Source: Spirosoma foliorum
GTDB lineage: Bacteria > Bacteroidota > Bacteroidia > Cytophagales > Spirosomataceae
Assembly: GCF_014117325.1 (NCBI RefSeq)
Contig: NZ_CP059732.1
Span: 1,302,001-1,366,000 of the forward strand
Reading direction: 5' to 3'
Length of the DNA: 64,000 bases
Shown here: in pieces, positions 54,032 through 63,026 of the stretch
Position numbering within the stretch: position 1 is the stretch's first letter
Layout of the letters: each line of letters opens with the position of its first letter
Translations under genes and position numbers: made by a program
The notes under the pieces: generated by a model
Databases searched by the model: none
What the model was told of the DNA's origin: nothing
The model's input: only the letters and a program-made list of their open reading frames with translations

Positions 54032-54079
54032 TTCCATGCAAAAAGCCAATCTCCAGAGAAGTTGGCTTTTTGCATGGAA
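54032..54079. terminator. Hairpin TTCCATGCAAAAAGCCAA, terminator of the metal efflux operon
   Basis: Eighteen-base arms (54032-54049 and 54062-54079) are exact complements, each with an A5 or T5 tract. It lies 61 bases past the stop of the RND pump gene on the minus strand. Confidence 0.82.
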
Positions 54080-54139
54080 CCCAAGAGCCTCATTCATGAA
54101 AACAACTACGATAAAAGCACTACTTTGTCCGTAATTATA

Positions 54140-57100
54140 CTAGTCTAAATCACTCAGTCGGTGAATGTGGTGCCGATTAAAAAGTCGGTAGATAATTGGG
54201 AAAATGAGTAGGGTTAACACCGTTGCCGTAATCAAGCCCCCGATAACGACAATAGCCAGTGGCTTTTGCGTTTCGGAGCCAATACCAGTTGAAACAGCTG
54301 CGGGCAAAAGACCAATAGCTGCCATAAGGGCCGTCATGACGACAGGGCGAATCCGTGATCGAACCCCTTCCCGAATGGCTTCGTCGAGTGGCATTCGGTC
54401 TTTTCGGTTTTGGTTGAAGACCGAAATCAGGATAACCCCATTCTGTACGCAAATCCCAAACAACGCAATGAAGCCAACCCCCGCCGAAATTCCGAAATTC
54501 ATGCCTGTTACGTGGAGAGCCAGAATACCGCCAATCAACGCAAAAGGGACATTGAACAGAACGAGACCAGCGTCTTTGGCATTGCCGAAGGTGATAAACA
54601 GAATGACGAAAATGGCGGCAATACTAATCGGAACGACTTGTCCTAAACGGCCAGTAGCCCGCACCTGATTCTCAAACTCACCAACCCATTCTACCGAGTA
54701 CCCTTTTGCGGGTTGAAGTTTGGCCAGTACTCGTTGCTGCGCTTCGGCAATAGTACTGCCTAAATCACGACCACGTACGGAGAATTTAACGCCGATGAAC
54801 CGTTTGTTAAGGTCGCGATAGATAAAGGCGGGGCCTGTAATTTGCCGGATGCTCGCGATTTCTTTTAAAGGAATTTTGCCTCCGCTCATGGTCGGTACCA
54901 TTAGGCGCATGATGTCCTCTTCGCTTTTACGGTACTCAGGCAGAAACCGAACGCGGATATCAAACTTGCGTTCGCCTTCGTACAAAATCGAGGCCGTTTT
55001 TCCGCCAATTGCCATTTCGATTACGGCCTGCGCATCGGCCGTCGAAACGCCGTAGAGAGCCATTTTGTGATCGTGAAACAGAACGCTGAGTTCAGGCTGG
55101 CCTACGTTCCGAATGATGCCCAGGTCTTTGATGCCTTCAACATCTCGAACAGCCGCCAACGCCTGGTTGGCATATTTTTCCAGTTCATACACATCTGGCC
55201 CGAAAATCTTGATGCCATTACTGGCTTTATACCCCGCTACAGCTTCAGCTACGTTGTCGATAATCGGCTGCGAGTAGTTGTAGAGAATGCCCGCATAGTT
55301 CTTCAACTTTGCATCCATTTCGTCGGTCAGTTGCTCCGTACTGATCTTCCGCGACCATTCTTCTTTCGGTTTTAGATCTACCTGAAACTGGCAGAAATAA
55401 AAGCCGTTCGGGTCGGTACCGTCGTTGGAACGACCTACCTGCGAGAGCACCTGTTTCACTTCGGGGAATGTATTCAGGTCTTGTCGAATGGTTTTGGCCA
55501 TATCGACGCTTTCGGGAAGCGACATACTCATCGGTAGCTCCGCAGTTACCCACAGAGCGCCTTCGTTGAGTTGGGGCAAAAACTCGGTTCCAAGCATTGT
55601 CGACGAAAAAAATGTAGCGATCATGAAGGCAATCGCCCCAACCAGACTAATCCGACGGTTACGGTAACACCAGCCAAAACCCGCCATCACAATTCGGTTG
55701 AAGAAGTTGACAATGGGGTTGTTCTTCTCCCGAACGTTTTTCCGTAAGAGCATGGAGCACAAGACCGGCACCAGGGTAAGGGTGAATAAGAGCGCACCCA
55801 GTAAGGCAAAACCTAATGTCCAGGCGAGGGGCGAAAACATCTTACCTTCTACTTTCTCGAACGAAAAAATGGGGAGCAGCGCCGTGATGATGATTAACTT
55901 GGAGAAGAACACCGCCTTGCCTAATTCACCACCTGTTTTTCGAATTAAGCCAAGTTTAGCCATTCGATTATAGCGCTCCATGCCCATGCGATGGGCCATG
56001 TGATCGAGTGAGACGAAAATCCCCTCGACCATAACCACAGCTCCATCGATGATAATACCAAAATCGACCGCGCCCATAGAGAGCAGGTTTGCTGACATGC
56101 CCCTCAATTTCAGGCACATGAATGCAAACAACAGCGCTAACGGAATAATGATGGACACGATGAGCGTAGTTCGCCAATCGGCCATGAACAGAAAAACGAT
56201 GACCGTTACCAGAACGATACCTTCAGTAAGGTTGTGCAAAACAGTGTGGGTACAGAACTCAATAAGGTTGTCGCGGTCGTAGAACGTTACCATCTTCACA
56301 TCGGACGGTAGGACGCGCGTGTTCAATTCCTCGATTTTTGCTTTTACCCGACCCAGAATTTCGCTGGGGTTTTCGCCTTTCCGCATCACAATGATGCCTT
56401 CAACCACATCGTCGTTGGTATCCAGACCTACTTGCCCAACACGAGGCAGGTTTGATTCCGCGACTTCGGCTACGTTTTTGACTAACACCGGATTGCCGCC
56501 AACTTCCTCAATAAGAATATTTTCAATGTCCTGAATCGACGTCAGTAACCCGATACCGCGTACCACATAGGCCTGACTGTTACGCTCAATAACATCGCCC
56601 CCCACATTGATGTTGCTGCGGGTAACGGCCTGGTACACTTCCAGGGGCGTAATATCATATTTGGTCAGTTGGGTTGGGTTGACCCGCAGCTCATAAATCT
56701 TATCGCGTCCACCAAACGCCACGATGTCGGCCACACCTGGTACACTTCGTAGCTGACGGTCAACTACCCAGTTTTGCAGCGTAAGCAATTCGCGGCTGTT
56801 GCGGTTTTTACTTTCGAGCGTATACCTGAAAATTTCGCCCGTTGGGCCGTAAGGAGGCTGTATTTCTGGGTCGACACCTTCGGGTAATGACACGTTGCGG
56901 AGCAGGTTATTGACCTGTTGTCGGGCAAAGAAATCATCAACCCCATCGTCGAAAATGATTTTCATAACCGACAACCCAAACATGGTCGTTGACCGAACAT
57001 TGCTTTTTCGCTGAACGGAGTTCATAGCCACCTCAATGGGTACGGTTACGAACCGTTCCACCTCTTCGGCAGAGCGGCCGTTCCACTCCGTTACCACAAT

Positions 57101-57250
57101 AATCTGGGTGTTGGTGACGTCGGGGAAGGCTTCGAGCGGGGTGTGTAGGTAGCTGTATATACCTGCAATGACCAACCCCAGGGTCATAAAGAAAATAAAG
57201 AATCGATTCTTAAGCGAAAACCCGACTATGTTACGAATGAATTTATTCAT
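54140..57250 (-). CDS. CzcA/CusA family heavy-metal efflux RND pump
   Basis: The 1036-residue protein is a full RND pump with 12 membrane segments and two periplasmic loops. The N-terminus (KNRFFIFFMTLGLVIAGIYS … PLEAFPDVTNTQIIVVTEW) and the proton-relay segment VDFGIIIDGAVVMVEG are typical of the heavy-metal HME-RND group. It exports metal cations such as Cu, Ag, Co, Zn or Cd, with the adaptor and TolC-type proteins encoded just upstream. The metal cannot be fixed from sequence alone. Length is normal and all segments are intact. Confidence 0.94.
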   Translation of the reverse strand: MNKFIRNIVGFSLKNRFFIFFMTLGLVIAGIYSYLHTPLEAFPDVTNTQIIVVTEWNGRSAEEVERFVTVPIEVAMNSVQRKSNVRSTTMFGLSVMKIIFDDGVDDFFARQQVNNLLRNVSLPEGVDPEIQPPYGPTGEIFRYTLESKNRNSRELLTLQNWVVDRQLRSVPGVADIVAFGGRDKIYELRVNPTQLTKYDITPLEVYQAVTRSNINVGGDVIERNSQAYVVRGIGLLTSIQDIENILIEEVGGNPVLVKNVAEVAESNLPRVGQVGLDTNDDVVEGIIVMRKGENPSEILGRVKAKIEELNTRVLPSDVKMVTFYDRDNLIEFCTHTVLHNLTEGIVLVTVIVFLFMADWRTTLIVSIIIPLALLFAFMCLKLRGMSANLLSMGAVDFGIIIDGAVVMVEGIFVSLDHMAHRMGMERYNRMAKLGLIRKTGGELGKAVFFSKLIIITALLPIFSFEKVEGKMFSPLAWTLGFALLGALLFTLTLVPVLCSMLLRKNVREKNNPIVNFFNRIVMAGFGWCYRNRRISLVGAIAFMIATFFSSTMLGTEFLPQLNEGALWVTAELPMSMSLPESVDMAKTIRQDLNTFPEVKQVLSQVGRSNDGTDPNGFYFCQFQVDLKPKEEWSRKISTEQLTDEMDAKLKNYAGILYNYSQPIIDNVAEAVAGYKASNGIKIFGPDVYELEKYANQALAAVRDVEGIKDLGIIRNVGQPELSVLFHDHKMALYGVSTADAQAVIEMAIGGKTASILYEGERKFDIRVRFLPEYRKSEEDIMRLMVPTMSGGKIPLKEIASIRQITGPAFIYRDLNKRFIGVKFSVRGRDLGSTIAEAQQRVLAKLQPAKGYSVEWVGEFENQVRATGRLGQVVPISIAAIFVILFITFGNAKDAGLVLFNVPFALIGGILALHVTGMNFGISAGVGFIALFGICVQNGVILISVFNQNRKDRMPLDEAIREGVRSRIRPVVMTALMAAIGLLPAAVSTGIGSETQKPLAIVVIGGLITATVLTLLIFPIIYRLFNRHHIHRLSDLD

Positions 57251-57357
57251 AAGAAGGAGGAAAGGGAGGAGGGAAGAAAGGGAGTAGAGGAAAAGAGAAA
57301 ACAGTTCTGATGCTGTATTCCTTTACTCCTTCCTCCCTTTCCTCCTTTCTCCTTTTT
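57251..57357. repeat. Purine/pyrimidine palindrome of iterated GGAGGAAAGGG words
   Basis: The left arm is purine-only for about 40 bases (aagaaggaggaaagggagga…) and the right arm is the pyrimidine complement. The words repeat within each arm. It fills the gap between the adaptor and pump genes and could form a hairpin in mRNA or triplex DNA. Confidence 0.75.
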
Positions 57358-58435
57358 AATTGTTGAGTGCGTTGTAGACCAGCAGTTGATTTTTGGAAAT
57401 AACCTTTTCGCCGGGTTTGATACCCTGGCTGATATAAGCCACTTCGCCCAGCGATTTGAGGACACTGACTTCACGGGTTTCAATGTCAGACCGATTCCGG
57501 AAGACCATGACATATTGCTTTGAGCGGTCGAAAATCACAGCTGCAGAGGGCACCGTTGCCAGTTTCCCGCCGTCTTCGTAGCGCAAGGTTACGGTGGCAT
57601 GCATCTCGGGCCGGAGTTTCATCCCCTTGTTGTTGAGCCGAATTCGAACCGTCATCGCCTTGGTATTGGGGTCCAGCACGGTGTAGATTTTATCAACATG
57701 GCCCTTAAAGAGTTCGTCAGGATAGCTGAGTGTTTGCACGGTCGCTTCCATACCCGTTCGTACCCGGCCGATGTCGCTTTCGTTCACATTGGCTAGTACC
57801 CACACTTCGCTAATCTGGCCAATGGTAAACAGGTTGTCGGCGTTGTCGGAGCGGAGTTGCATATCGCGGTTCACGTTCTTCTCGATGACGTAGCCGTCAA
57901 TGGGCGCTTTTACGGTGTACATCGACGCTTTGCCGATGCCATAAATGCGGAATACTTCTTTGACTCGGGTAGCTTCTGCCTGCGCTTTTTCCACCTCTTT
58001 TTGAGCGGCTACTACTTCGCGTTGCGACGTAAGTTTGGTCTCAAACAGATCCTGCGCTACCCGAAGATTTTTTTCGGCCACCAGCAAATCCGACTGGGCC
58101 TGGATTGACTGGCGTTCCAGATCAGCTACTTCGCCCGATCGGATTGCCGCCAGCGTTTGGCCTTTGCGGACGTAATCGCCCAACTCAACTTTAACATCTT
58201 CTACGTTGCCACCCACCAGCGGAAACACCTTAATGACCCGGTTCTCGTCGGCTACAACTTTGCCAACCAGGGTCAGTTCGCTTCGTACAGGCTGCGTTAC
58301 TGCACTGTCGAGACGAATACGGCGCATCATGGTATCAGAAAGCATAAAGGCTCCGGCCTCTTCTGCTGCTGGTTTGGGGGTACATGAACTAATAATAGTC
58401 AGTCCACTAAGAAATAGTAAGATGTTGATTTTCAT
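57356..58435 (-). CDS. RND efflux periplasmic adaptor (CzcB/CusB type)
   Basis: The 359-residue membrane-fusion protein has a lipoprotein-like signal (FLSGLTIISSC), a barrel-sandwich/lipoyl part (KVVADENRVIKVFPLVGGNV … VELGDYVRKGQTLAAIRSGE), an alpha-hairpin (QAQSDLLVAEKNLRVAQDLF…) and a beta-barrel (VWVLANVNESDIGRVRTG). It bridges the RND pump and the TolC-type channel. It is the second gene of the three-gene export operon, and its stop lies one base inside the downstream palindrome. Confidence 0.92.
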   Translation of the reverse strand: MKINILLFLSGLTIISSCTPKPAAEEAGAFMLSDTMMRRIRLDSAVTQPVRSELTLVGKVVADENRVIKVFPLVGGNVEDVKVELGDYVRKGQTLAAIRSGEVADLERQSIQAQSDLLVAEKNLRVAQDLFETKLTSQREVVAAQKEVEKAQAEATRVKEVFRIYGIGKASMYTVKAPIDGYVIEKNVNRDMQLRSDNADNLFTIGQISEVWVLANVNESDIGRVRTGMEATVQTLSYPDELFKGHVDKIYTVLDPNTKAMTVRIRLNNKGMKLRPEMHATVTLRYEDGGKLATVPSAAVIFDRSKQYVMVFRNRSDIETREVSVLKSLGEVAYISQGIKPGEKVISKNQLLVYNALNN

Positions 58436-58524
58436 GGTTATTGGATGAGCCCAGATCGTCGGTTCGGGCGTATGAAGAATAGGCTTGCTACTGGTGTGCT
58501 GGCCAGACAGGTGACCGGGCTTAC

Positions 58525-59790
58525 TTAAAATAAGTCTTCGCCGATGAGGTAATTGAGTTCTTCGTAAGCACTCACCCGGTCGGCCTTCAGGCGATTGAGC
58601 TGGCTGATGCTATCGTTATAGGATTCGATCAGGTCGACAAATTCAAGAAGGGTAATATTCCCTTTTTGAAAGCTGGTAATGACGCCCCGGTTCAACTGAT
58701 CGAACTGATCAGTAAACTGTTGTTCAATCGATTGTACCCTTCGTTCCACTTCCCGTACTTTTTGCAGGGATGTCGCCACTTCGTTATTCACCTGAATCGC
58801 CTTTTGACGCTGTAACTGACTTTGGTACTGAATCTGGCTACGAGCCGCCCGAATGGCTCCCTGGTTGCGATTGAACACGGGAATGTCGGCCGAAACAGAC
58901 AACCCAACGTAATTCTGAATGTAGCTTCCGGCCTGATCGTACGTTCCCCCTACGCGTAAATCGGGCGTTGCCAAAGCACGCTGGAGTGTGTGATTCAACT
59001 CGGCTTGCTTCGTTAACGATTCGGCCGCTTTTAAATCGGGCCGATTGCGCAACGCCATTTGCTGTAGCGTATCTTCTGATTGGATGGGCAGGCTGTAACG
59101 GGCCAATTTTTCATCGATAACCAGCGGCTTAATGGGCTGATCGACCGATAATAACGTGCGTAGCGCCCGTTGATCGTCGGCTAGTTGAAACACAATAGCC
59201 GTCCGGTCATTGTTGAGTTGAAACAGCAAGGCTTTCAGCCGGAGTAGCTCCCGAAGCGATACGTTGTTTCGATTGTATTGTATTTCATAAGCCGCTACGG
59301 TTGTCTGGAGGGTGGCCAGTTGCTGATCGAAGCGAGTCAGAGTTTTCTGTTGAAAATAAATGGAATAGAATCGACTCCGCAGGTCAAAACGTAGCCCGCG
59401 AACTAAATCGAGTAGTTCAAACTGAGTCAGTTGGGCCGCTTCGGAGGCCAGCGCGATTCGTTTGTTCCGTTTGCCCGCTGTGTAGAGCAATTGCTGAATG
59501 GAAACGATTTTCTGGCCCTGTTTGCCTACATCAAGTACCCGCCGTTCATCGCCGTTATACGCACTTAGTTCGAGGCTAACCGTCGGATTGTCGTATAAAC
59601 GAGCTTGTAACACCTGCGCCTGACTGGCATCGATCCGAAACCGCTCAGCCAGTAAGAGTAGGTTGTTTTTCACAAACAGACTGTCGGCCTGCCGGAGCGT
59701 TAACTGAATAGAATCCTGTTCAGTAGTAACCTGTGCCTGAAGCGATCGGGCACTGACTAAAATAAAAAGTAACGAAATTGATAACCGCAT
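58525..59790 (-). CDS. TolC family outer-membrane efflux protein (CzcC type)
   Basis: The 421-residue protein has a signal peptide (ISLLFILVSARSLQAQ) and the two-fold repeat of OEP/TolC proteins with long coiled helices (LRQADSLFVKNNLLLLAERF … LRNRPDLKAAESLTKQAELN). It forms the outer-membrane channel of the tripartite pump. It is the first structural gene of the operon; adaptor and pump follow. It lies about 240 bases downstream of the regulator gene, with a hairpin between. Confidence 0.9.
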   Translation of the reverse strand: MRLSISLLFILVSARSLQAQVTTEQDSIQLTLRQADSLFVKNNLLLLAERFRIDASQAQVLQARLYDNPTVSLELSAYNGDERRVLDVGKQGQKIVSIQQLLYTAGKRNKRIALASEAAQLTQFELLDLVRGLRFDLRSRFYSIYFQQKTLTRFDQQLATLQTTVAAYEIQYNRNNVSLRELLRLKALLFQLNNDRTAIVFQLADDQRALRTLLSVDQPIKPLVIDEKLARYSLPIQSEDTLQQMALRNRPDLKAAESLTKQAELNHTLQRALATPDLRVGGTYDQAGSYIQNYVGLSVSADIPVFNRNQGAIRAARSQIQYQSQLQRQKAIQVNNEVATSLQKVREVERRVQSIEQQFTDQFDQLNRGVITSFQKGNITLLEFVDLIESYNDSISQLNRLKADRVSAYEELNYLIGEDLF

Positions 59791-59919
59791 GAGAGACCCA
59801 ATGAATGGCTACAAAGGTCCATTGTGAAGGTTACAGCAGGCTTAAGCTAACCTTATAATATCTATAGAAAACAATTAGAAAAAGATTAGAAGCTGATTGC
59901 TTCAACAAGTGGGCAGTCG

Positions 59920-59952
59920 AAACCTATAAGGTATCAAAGACCTTATAGGTTT
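59920..59952. terminator. Hairpin AAACCTATAAGGT…ACCTTATAGGTTT
   Basis: Two 13-base arms are exact complements around a 7-base loop. It lies about 80 bases after the response-regulator gene and before the TolC-type gene (minus strand), so it may end the regulator transcript or bind a regulator upstream of the efflux genes. Confidence 0.65.
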
Positions 59953-60029
59953 GTAATAAATGAATTGGAATGTATTGACGTCTAGATTGTTATGGCGAAA
60001 ATGTGTATTTAGTAAATTTACGTAGCCAT

Positions 60030-60722
60030 CTATTCCTCTTTCAACACATAGCCCATACCGAGTCGGGTGTGAATCAGTTTGGGCTTAAAGTCGCGATCTA
60101 TTTTTTTGCGGAGGTAATTAATATAAACTTCGACGACGGTAGAATCTGGGTCATAATTGAGCGACCACACATGTTCGGCAATATCCAGTTTGGAGAGTAC
60201 TTTGCCCCGGTTACGCATCAGGTAGTCAAGCAGAGAAAATTCACGAGCTGTCAGATCTATTTTAACCTCTCCCCGGCGAACTTCTTTCGTGATAAGGTTT
60301 ACCGTCAAATTTGCGACCTGCCAAGTCTGCTCCGACTCGGTGCTTAGCCCGCTCATGTACGCCGACCGGCGAAGGCTGGTTTTCACGCGGGCAACCAGCT
60401 CCCGAAAATCGAAAGGTTTGACCAGGTAGTCATCGGCTCCTAATGCCAGTCCTTCTTCTTTATCTTCTATTTCTCCCATTGCCGACAGGATGATGATGGG
60501 CAGCGAAGGTTTAGCCGCCCGTACGCTACGGCAAACTTCGAACCCATTGATGCCGGGTAGGTTGAGATCAAGAAGTAATAAATCGACATCTGGTTTTAGA
60601 GCTACCTGCCTGCCATTAATGCCTTCATAAACGACCTCAGTTGTATAGCCTTCCTCCTGAAGTCCCCGGCTAATCATCTGGGCAATACGTCGGTCGTCTT
60701 CAATGATTACTATTTTCTTCAT
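60030..60722 (-). CDS. OmpR-family response regulator (CusR/CzcR-like)
   Basis: The 230-residue protein has a receiver domain (IIEDDRRIA; Asp in LLLLDLNLPGINGFEV; Lys in YLVKPFDFRELV) and a winged-helix output domain (LTAREFSLLDYLMRNRGKVL … VVEVYINYLRKKID). It lies directly upstream of the CzcCBA-type genes on the same strand, the place of CusR or CzcR in related systems. The expected partner sensor kinase is not adjacent on either side, so the kinase is elsewhere. Confidence 0.93.
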   Translation of the reverse strand: MKKIVIIEDDRRIAQMISRGLQEEGYTTEVVYEGINGRQVALKPDVDLLLLDLNLPGINGFEVCRSVRAAKPSLPIIILSAMGEIEDKEEGLALGADDYLVKPFDFRELVARVKTSLRRSAYMSGLSTESEQTWQVANLTVNLITKEVRRGEVKIDLTAREFSLLDYLMRNRGKVLSKLDIAEHVWSLNYDPDSTVVEVYINYLRKKIDRDFKPKLIHTRLGMGYVLKEE

Positions 60723-60868
60723 GCAATCACCCTATCGATAAAATACAAGGGATAATGTGTTAAATCCGTGGACTGGCGACTCGCGTGAGTTTCGTGAGGA
60801 GTGGAAACAGTTAAGGATCTGGTCAAACCTATCAGACGATCTGAAGCCGCTCAAGAAAGCGTGAATAG

Positions 60869-61048
60869 TTAGCAAATGCAAACCCGCATCATCGCCTGGA
60901 CGTATAACCGGGTTCTTCCCAACTGGCAAATTTTCGGACTAGCACTCGTGGCCAATACCTTATAGCCATCGGCCTTTAACGTGGCAATCGAATCGAGGAG
61001 AACCTTCGGGCAATGCGCTTCCAGAATTACGTAGTTTTGCTTTTTCAT
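60869..61048 (-). CDS. DUF1737-like small protein
   Basis: From ATG 61048 the 59-residue frame starts MKKQNYVILEAHCPKVL and continues LDSIATLKADGYKVLATSAS, ending LYVQAMMRVCIC. The pattern of a YxxLEA strand, a helix, a GYxxL strand and a final QAM strand matches DUF1737-type small domains of unknown function. It lies upstream of the response regulator on the same strand, 146 bases away, and downstream of a strong terminator. Real but of unknown role. Confidence 0.55.
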   Translation of the reverse strand: MKKQNYVILEAHCPKVLLDSIATLKADGYKVLATSASPKICQLGRTRLYVQAMMRVCIC

Positions 61049-61088
61049 CAATCACAAACGGATGCATTCTTGTCCAGGTCAAGTCTTA

Positions 61089-61129
61089 ATAATAAAAACA
61101 CCAGATTTAAACGTCTGGTGTTTTTATTA
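61089..61129. terminator. Hairpin AAAAACACCAGA…TCTGGTGTTTTT, bidirectional terminator
   Basis: A 17-base perfect stem with a short loop, flanked by A and T runs on either side. It lies between the DUF1737-like gene and the GT22-type gene and can act in both directions. Confidence 0.88.
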
Positions 61130-61317
61130 TAATCCCCTACATGACCAAATCATCAACAAAGCTACTTCCTGGTTATTAAGCCTGGTTTAGAGTAACATTA
61201 GATTTTCCTTAGATTATGCTTACAAGTGAGGGTATCTTATTCTAATGAATTGACCGTTCGCGATTTATAGAGACGAATTTTGTCTCTTCCTGCTTACCTG
61301 TTTAGGGCCACGATCCG

Positions 61318-62805
61318 TTAGTCCTTTTTATACAGCACCCAGATTTCATTGACAGTACCTATCTCCTTTGACTGTAGAAATTTATTGATGTTCCACAAAG
61401 CCGCGGATGAATAAAATTGGGGCTTAAATCCCAGGCTGTCTAAGAGAGGTAGCTTCGGCTTGGCGTCGTTGTAGGTCGTAACCACCCAGGCATTGTGTAA
61501 GTACTGGGCCGAATCAGCATCATTAATCCTGACCAGCTTCATATTGGGCGCATTTCGGCGATAGAACGTCAACGGGAGATGGCTTTCTGTTTCAAACGGC
61601 GTACGACCCAGACAATAAATCGTGGGATTCGAATCTTTAAACGTATTGGTCAGCTTTCGTGAAAACTCAACGGTTTGCGCAATAGGATTTAAAAGCAAGG
61701 CAATGAGCGTTACTACATTGAGGGCTATACTGGCATACAAGGCGTTTTTTAGAAAACGGCGAGCACCCGTTTTAGCCTGCTCGTAGTAGGTAAGCAATGA
61801 TGATAAGCCCCAGCCTGCCAGAATAGGCAGCACATTGACGACTGGATATAAAAAGCGCTCTTCTTTATGCGCGACCAAGCAATGCCCGACAATAAAAAAC
61901 ACCACAGCGAATGCTAACGGCTGACGGTATTGTTTCAGGAGACCTTTCAGACTGTAATAAAACAAGACAATACTGATCGGGGGCGTACCGATAACCAGCA
62001 GCAGCATTACCACATAATACAAAAAGCTCGCAGTCCCGAATTCAGCCGCTTTGCCTTCTGTAATGTTCACCCGGTAGTACTCGTAGGGCGTAAAAACGAA
62101 TTGGTGATAAAAGTTGGTATCTAAAACCATATTGATGGCCAGTCCGATACCAAAGCCAATGGCCATCGGTAACAATCGGGTGTATTTCCGTTCAATAAGC
62201 AGCATCCATAAACCGAAACCAATCAGACCAAAGGCGACCTGAAAACGGAAATAGAACGCCAGACTAAACAAGAACCCGATCAGAAAAACGTATAGCGTTT
62301 TAGCCCCTTTGCGTTCATACAATAAAATAGCCCCGAAAAACACCATCGACGATGCCATCTCTGAGCTGAATAAGGTACGCGTGTAGGGGAGTACCCAAGA
62401 AAAATTGATCAGTAGCAGGACTAAAAAGAGCAGCTTTTTGTCGGACTTGAAATAATATAGTCCGATTGCATTAAATAAAAGGAGTCCAGATACCCCAAAT
62501 AGGAGTCGCAGGATTAGGAGTTGTGTATAAGCGTCATTTATGTGGCAAAAACGGCAGACGTCTACAAATCCTGAAAATAAATAAACCTGTAACGTCGGGC
62601 GAATATGGCTAGTCAACTCCCAGACACTGGTAGCGCCGGTAGGTTCGCCCATCTGCCAGGACGAAAACTCAATTAACTGAAAGTGTTGATCGGGATGAAA
62701 GAAGCCTACCTGTGTAATGCAAAAAAAGAGTTGAACAAGTAGGGCTATGCCCCAAAGCCATCGTAAACGTGTATCGTTAAGCGTCTGGTATGAATTTACG
62801 TCCAT
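61318..62805 (-). CDS. GT22-type glycosyltransferase (Alg9/PIG-B mannosyltransferase family)
   Basis: The 495-residue protein has about ten membrane segments. The first loop motif GFFHPDQHFQLIEFSSW matches the HPDE region of GT22 enzymes, and VAHKEERFLYPVVNVLPI matches their conserved HKEeRF block. GT22 enzymes transfer mannose from a polyprenyl-phosphate donor on the outer face of the membrane; most known ones are eukaryotic (GPI and N-glycan assembly), with scattered bacterial members. The third acidic residue of HPDE is Gln here. No other glycan genes adjoin it. Acceptor unknown. Confidence 0.8.
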   Translation of the reverse strand: MDVNSYQTLNDTRLRWLWGIALLVQLFFCITQVGFFHPDQHFQLIEFSSWQMGEPTGATSVWELTSHIRPTLQVYLFSGFVDVCRFCHINDAYTQLLILRLLFGVSGLLLFNAIGLYYFKSDKKLLFLVLLLINFSWVLPYTRTLFSSEMASSMVFFGAILLYERKGAKTLYVFLIGFLFSLAFYFRFQVAFGLIGFGLWMLLIERKYTRLLPMAIGFGIGLAINMVLDTNFYHQFVFTPYEYYRVNITEGKAAEFGTASFLYYVVMLLLVIGTPPISIVLFYYSLKGLLKQYRQPLAFAVVFFIVGHCLVAHKEERFLYPVVNVLPILAGWGLSSLLTYYEQAKTGARRFLKNALYASIALNVVTLIALLLNPIAQTVEFSRKLTNTFKDSNPTIYCLGRTPFETESHLPLTFYRRNAPNMKLVRINDADSAQYLHNAWVVTTYNDAKPKLPLLDSLGFKPQFYSSAALWNINKFLQSKEIGTVNEIWVLYKKD

Positions 62806-62925
62806 TGAAATTCGCTGGAATTTGAGCTAGCTACCATCGTGGTAGGCTGTAAACTGCCCGCAAATGTACGGCTAAGCAGTTGCTGATTTCGAATTCAATG
62901 GGATTGTTGACGGGTGTTGTTAAAG

Positions 62926-63010
62926 TTTTTTCGATAGGATTTACAGGATGAAACAGGATTGGAGTTGTGAAAAAAAAATCCTGTTTCATCCTGTAAATCC
63001 TATCGAAAAA
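62926..63010. terminator. Palindrome of iterated ACAGGAT words, cleaner copy
   Basis: The arms tttttcgataggatttacag… and …ctgtaaatcctatcgaaaaa are nearly exact over 34 bases with terminal T and A runs. The same words form the palindrome at 1312-1395, more than 61 kb away. It lies after the Sel1-repeat gene (minus strand). Confidence 0.85.
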
Positions 63011-63026
63011 ATTAGATAAATGAAAG

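Noticed and set aside
57247..57513. 88-codon minus-strand frame across the purine palindrome
   Set aside because: It overlaps the adaptor gene in another frame and its end is a direct translation of the repeat.
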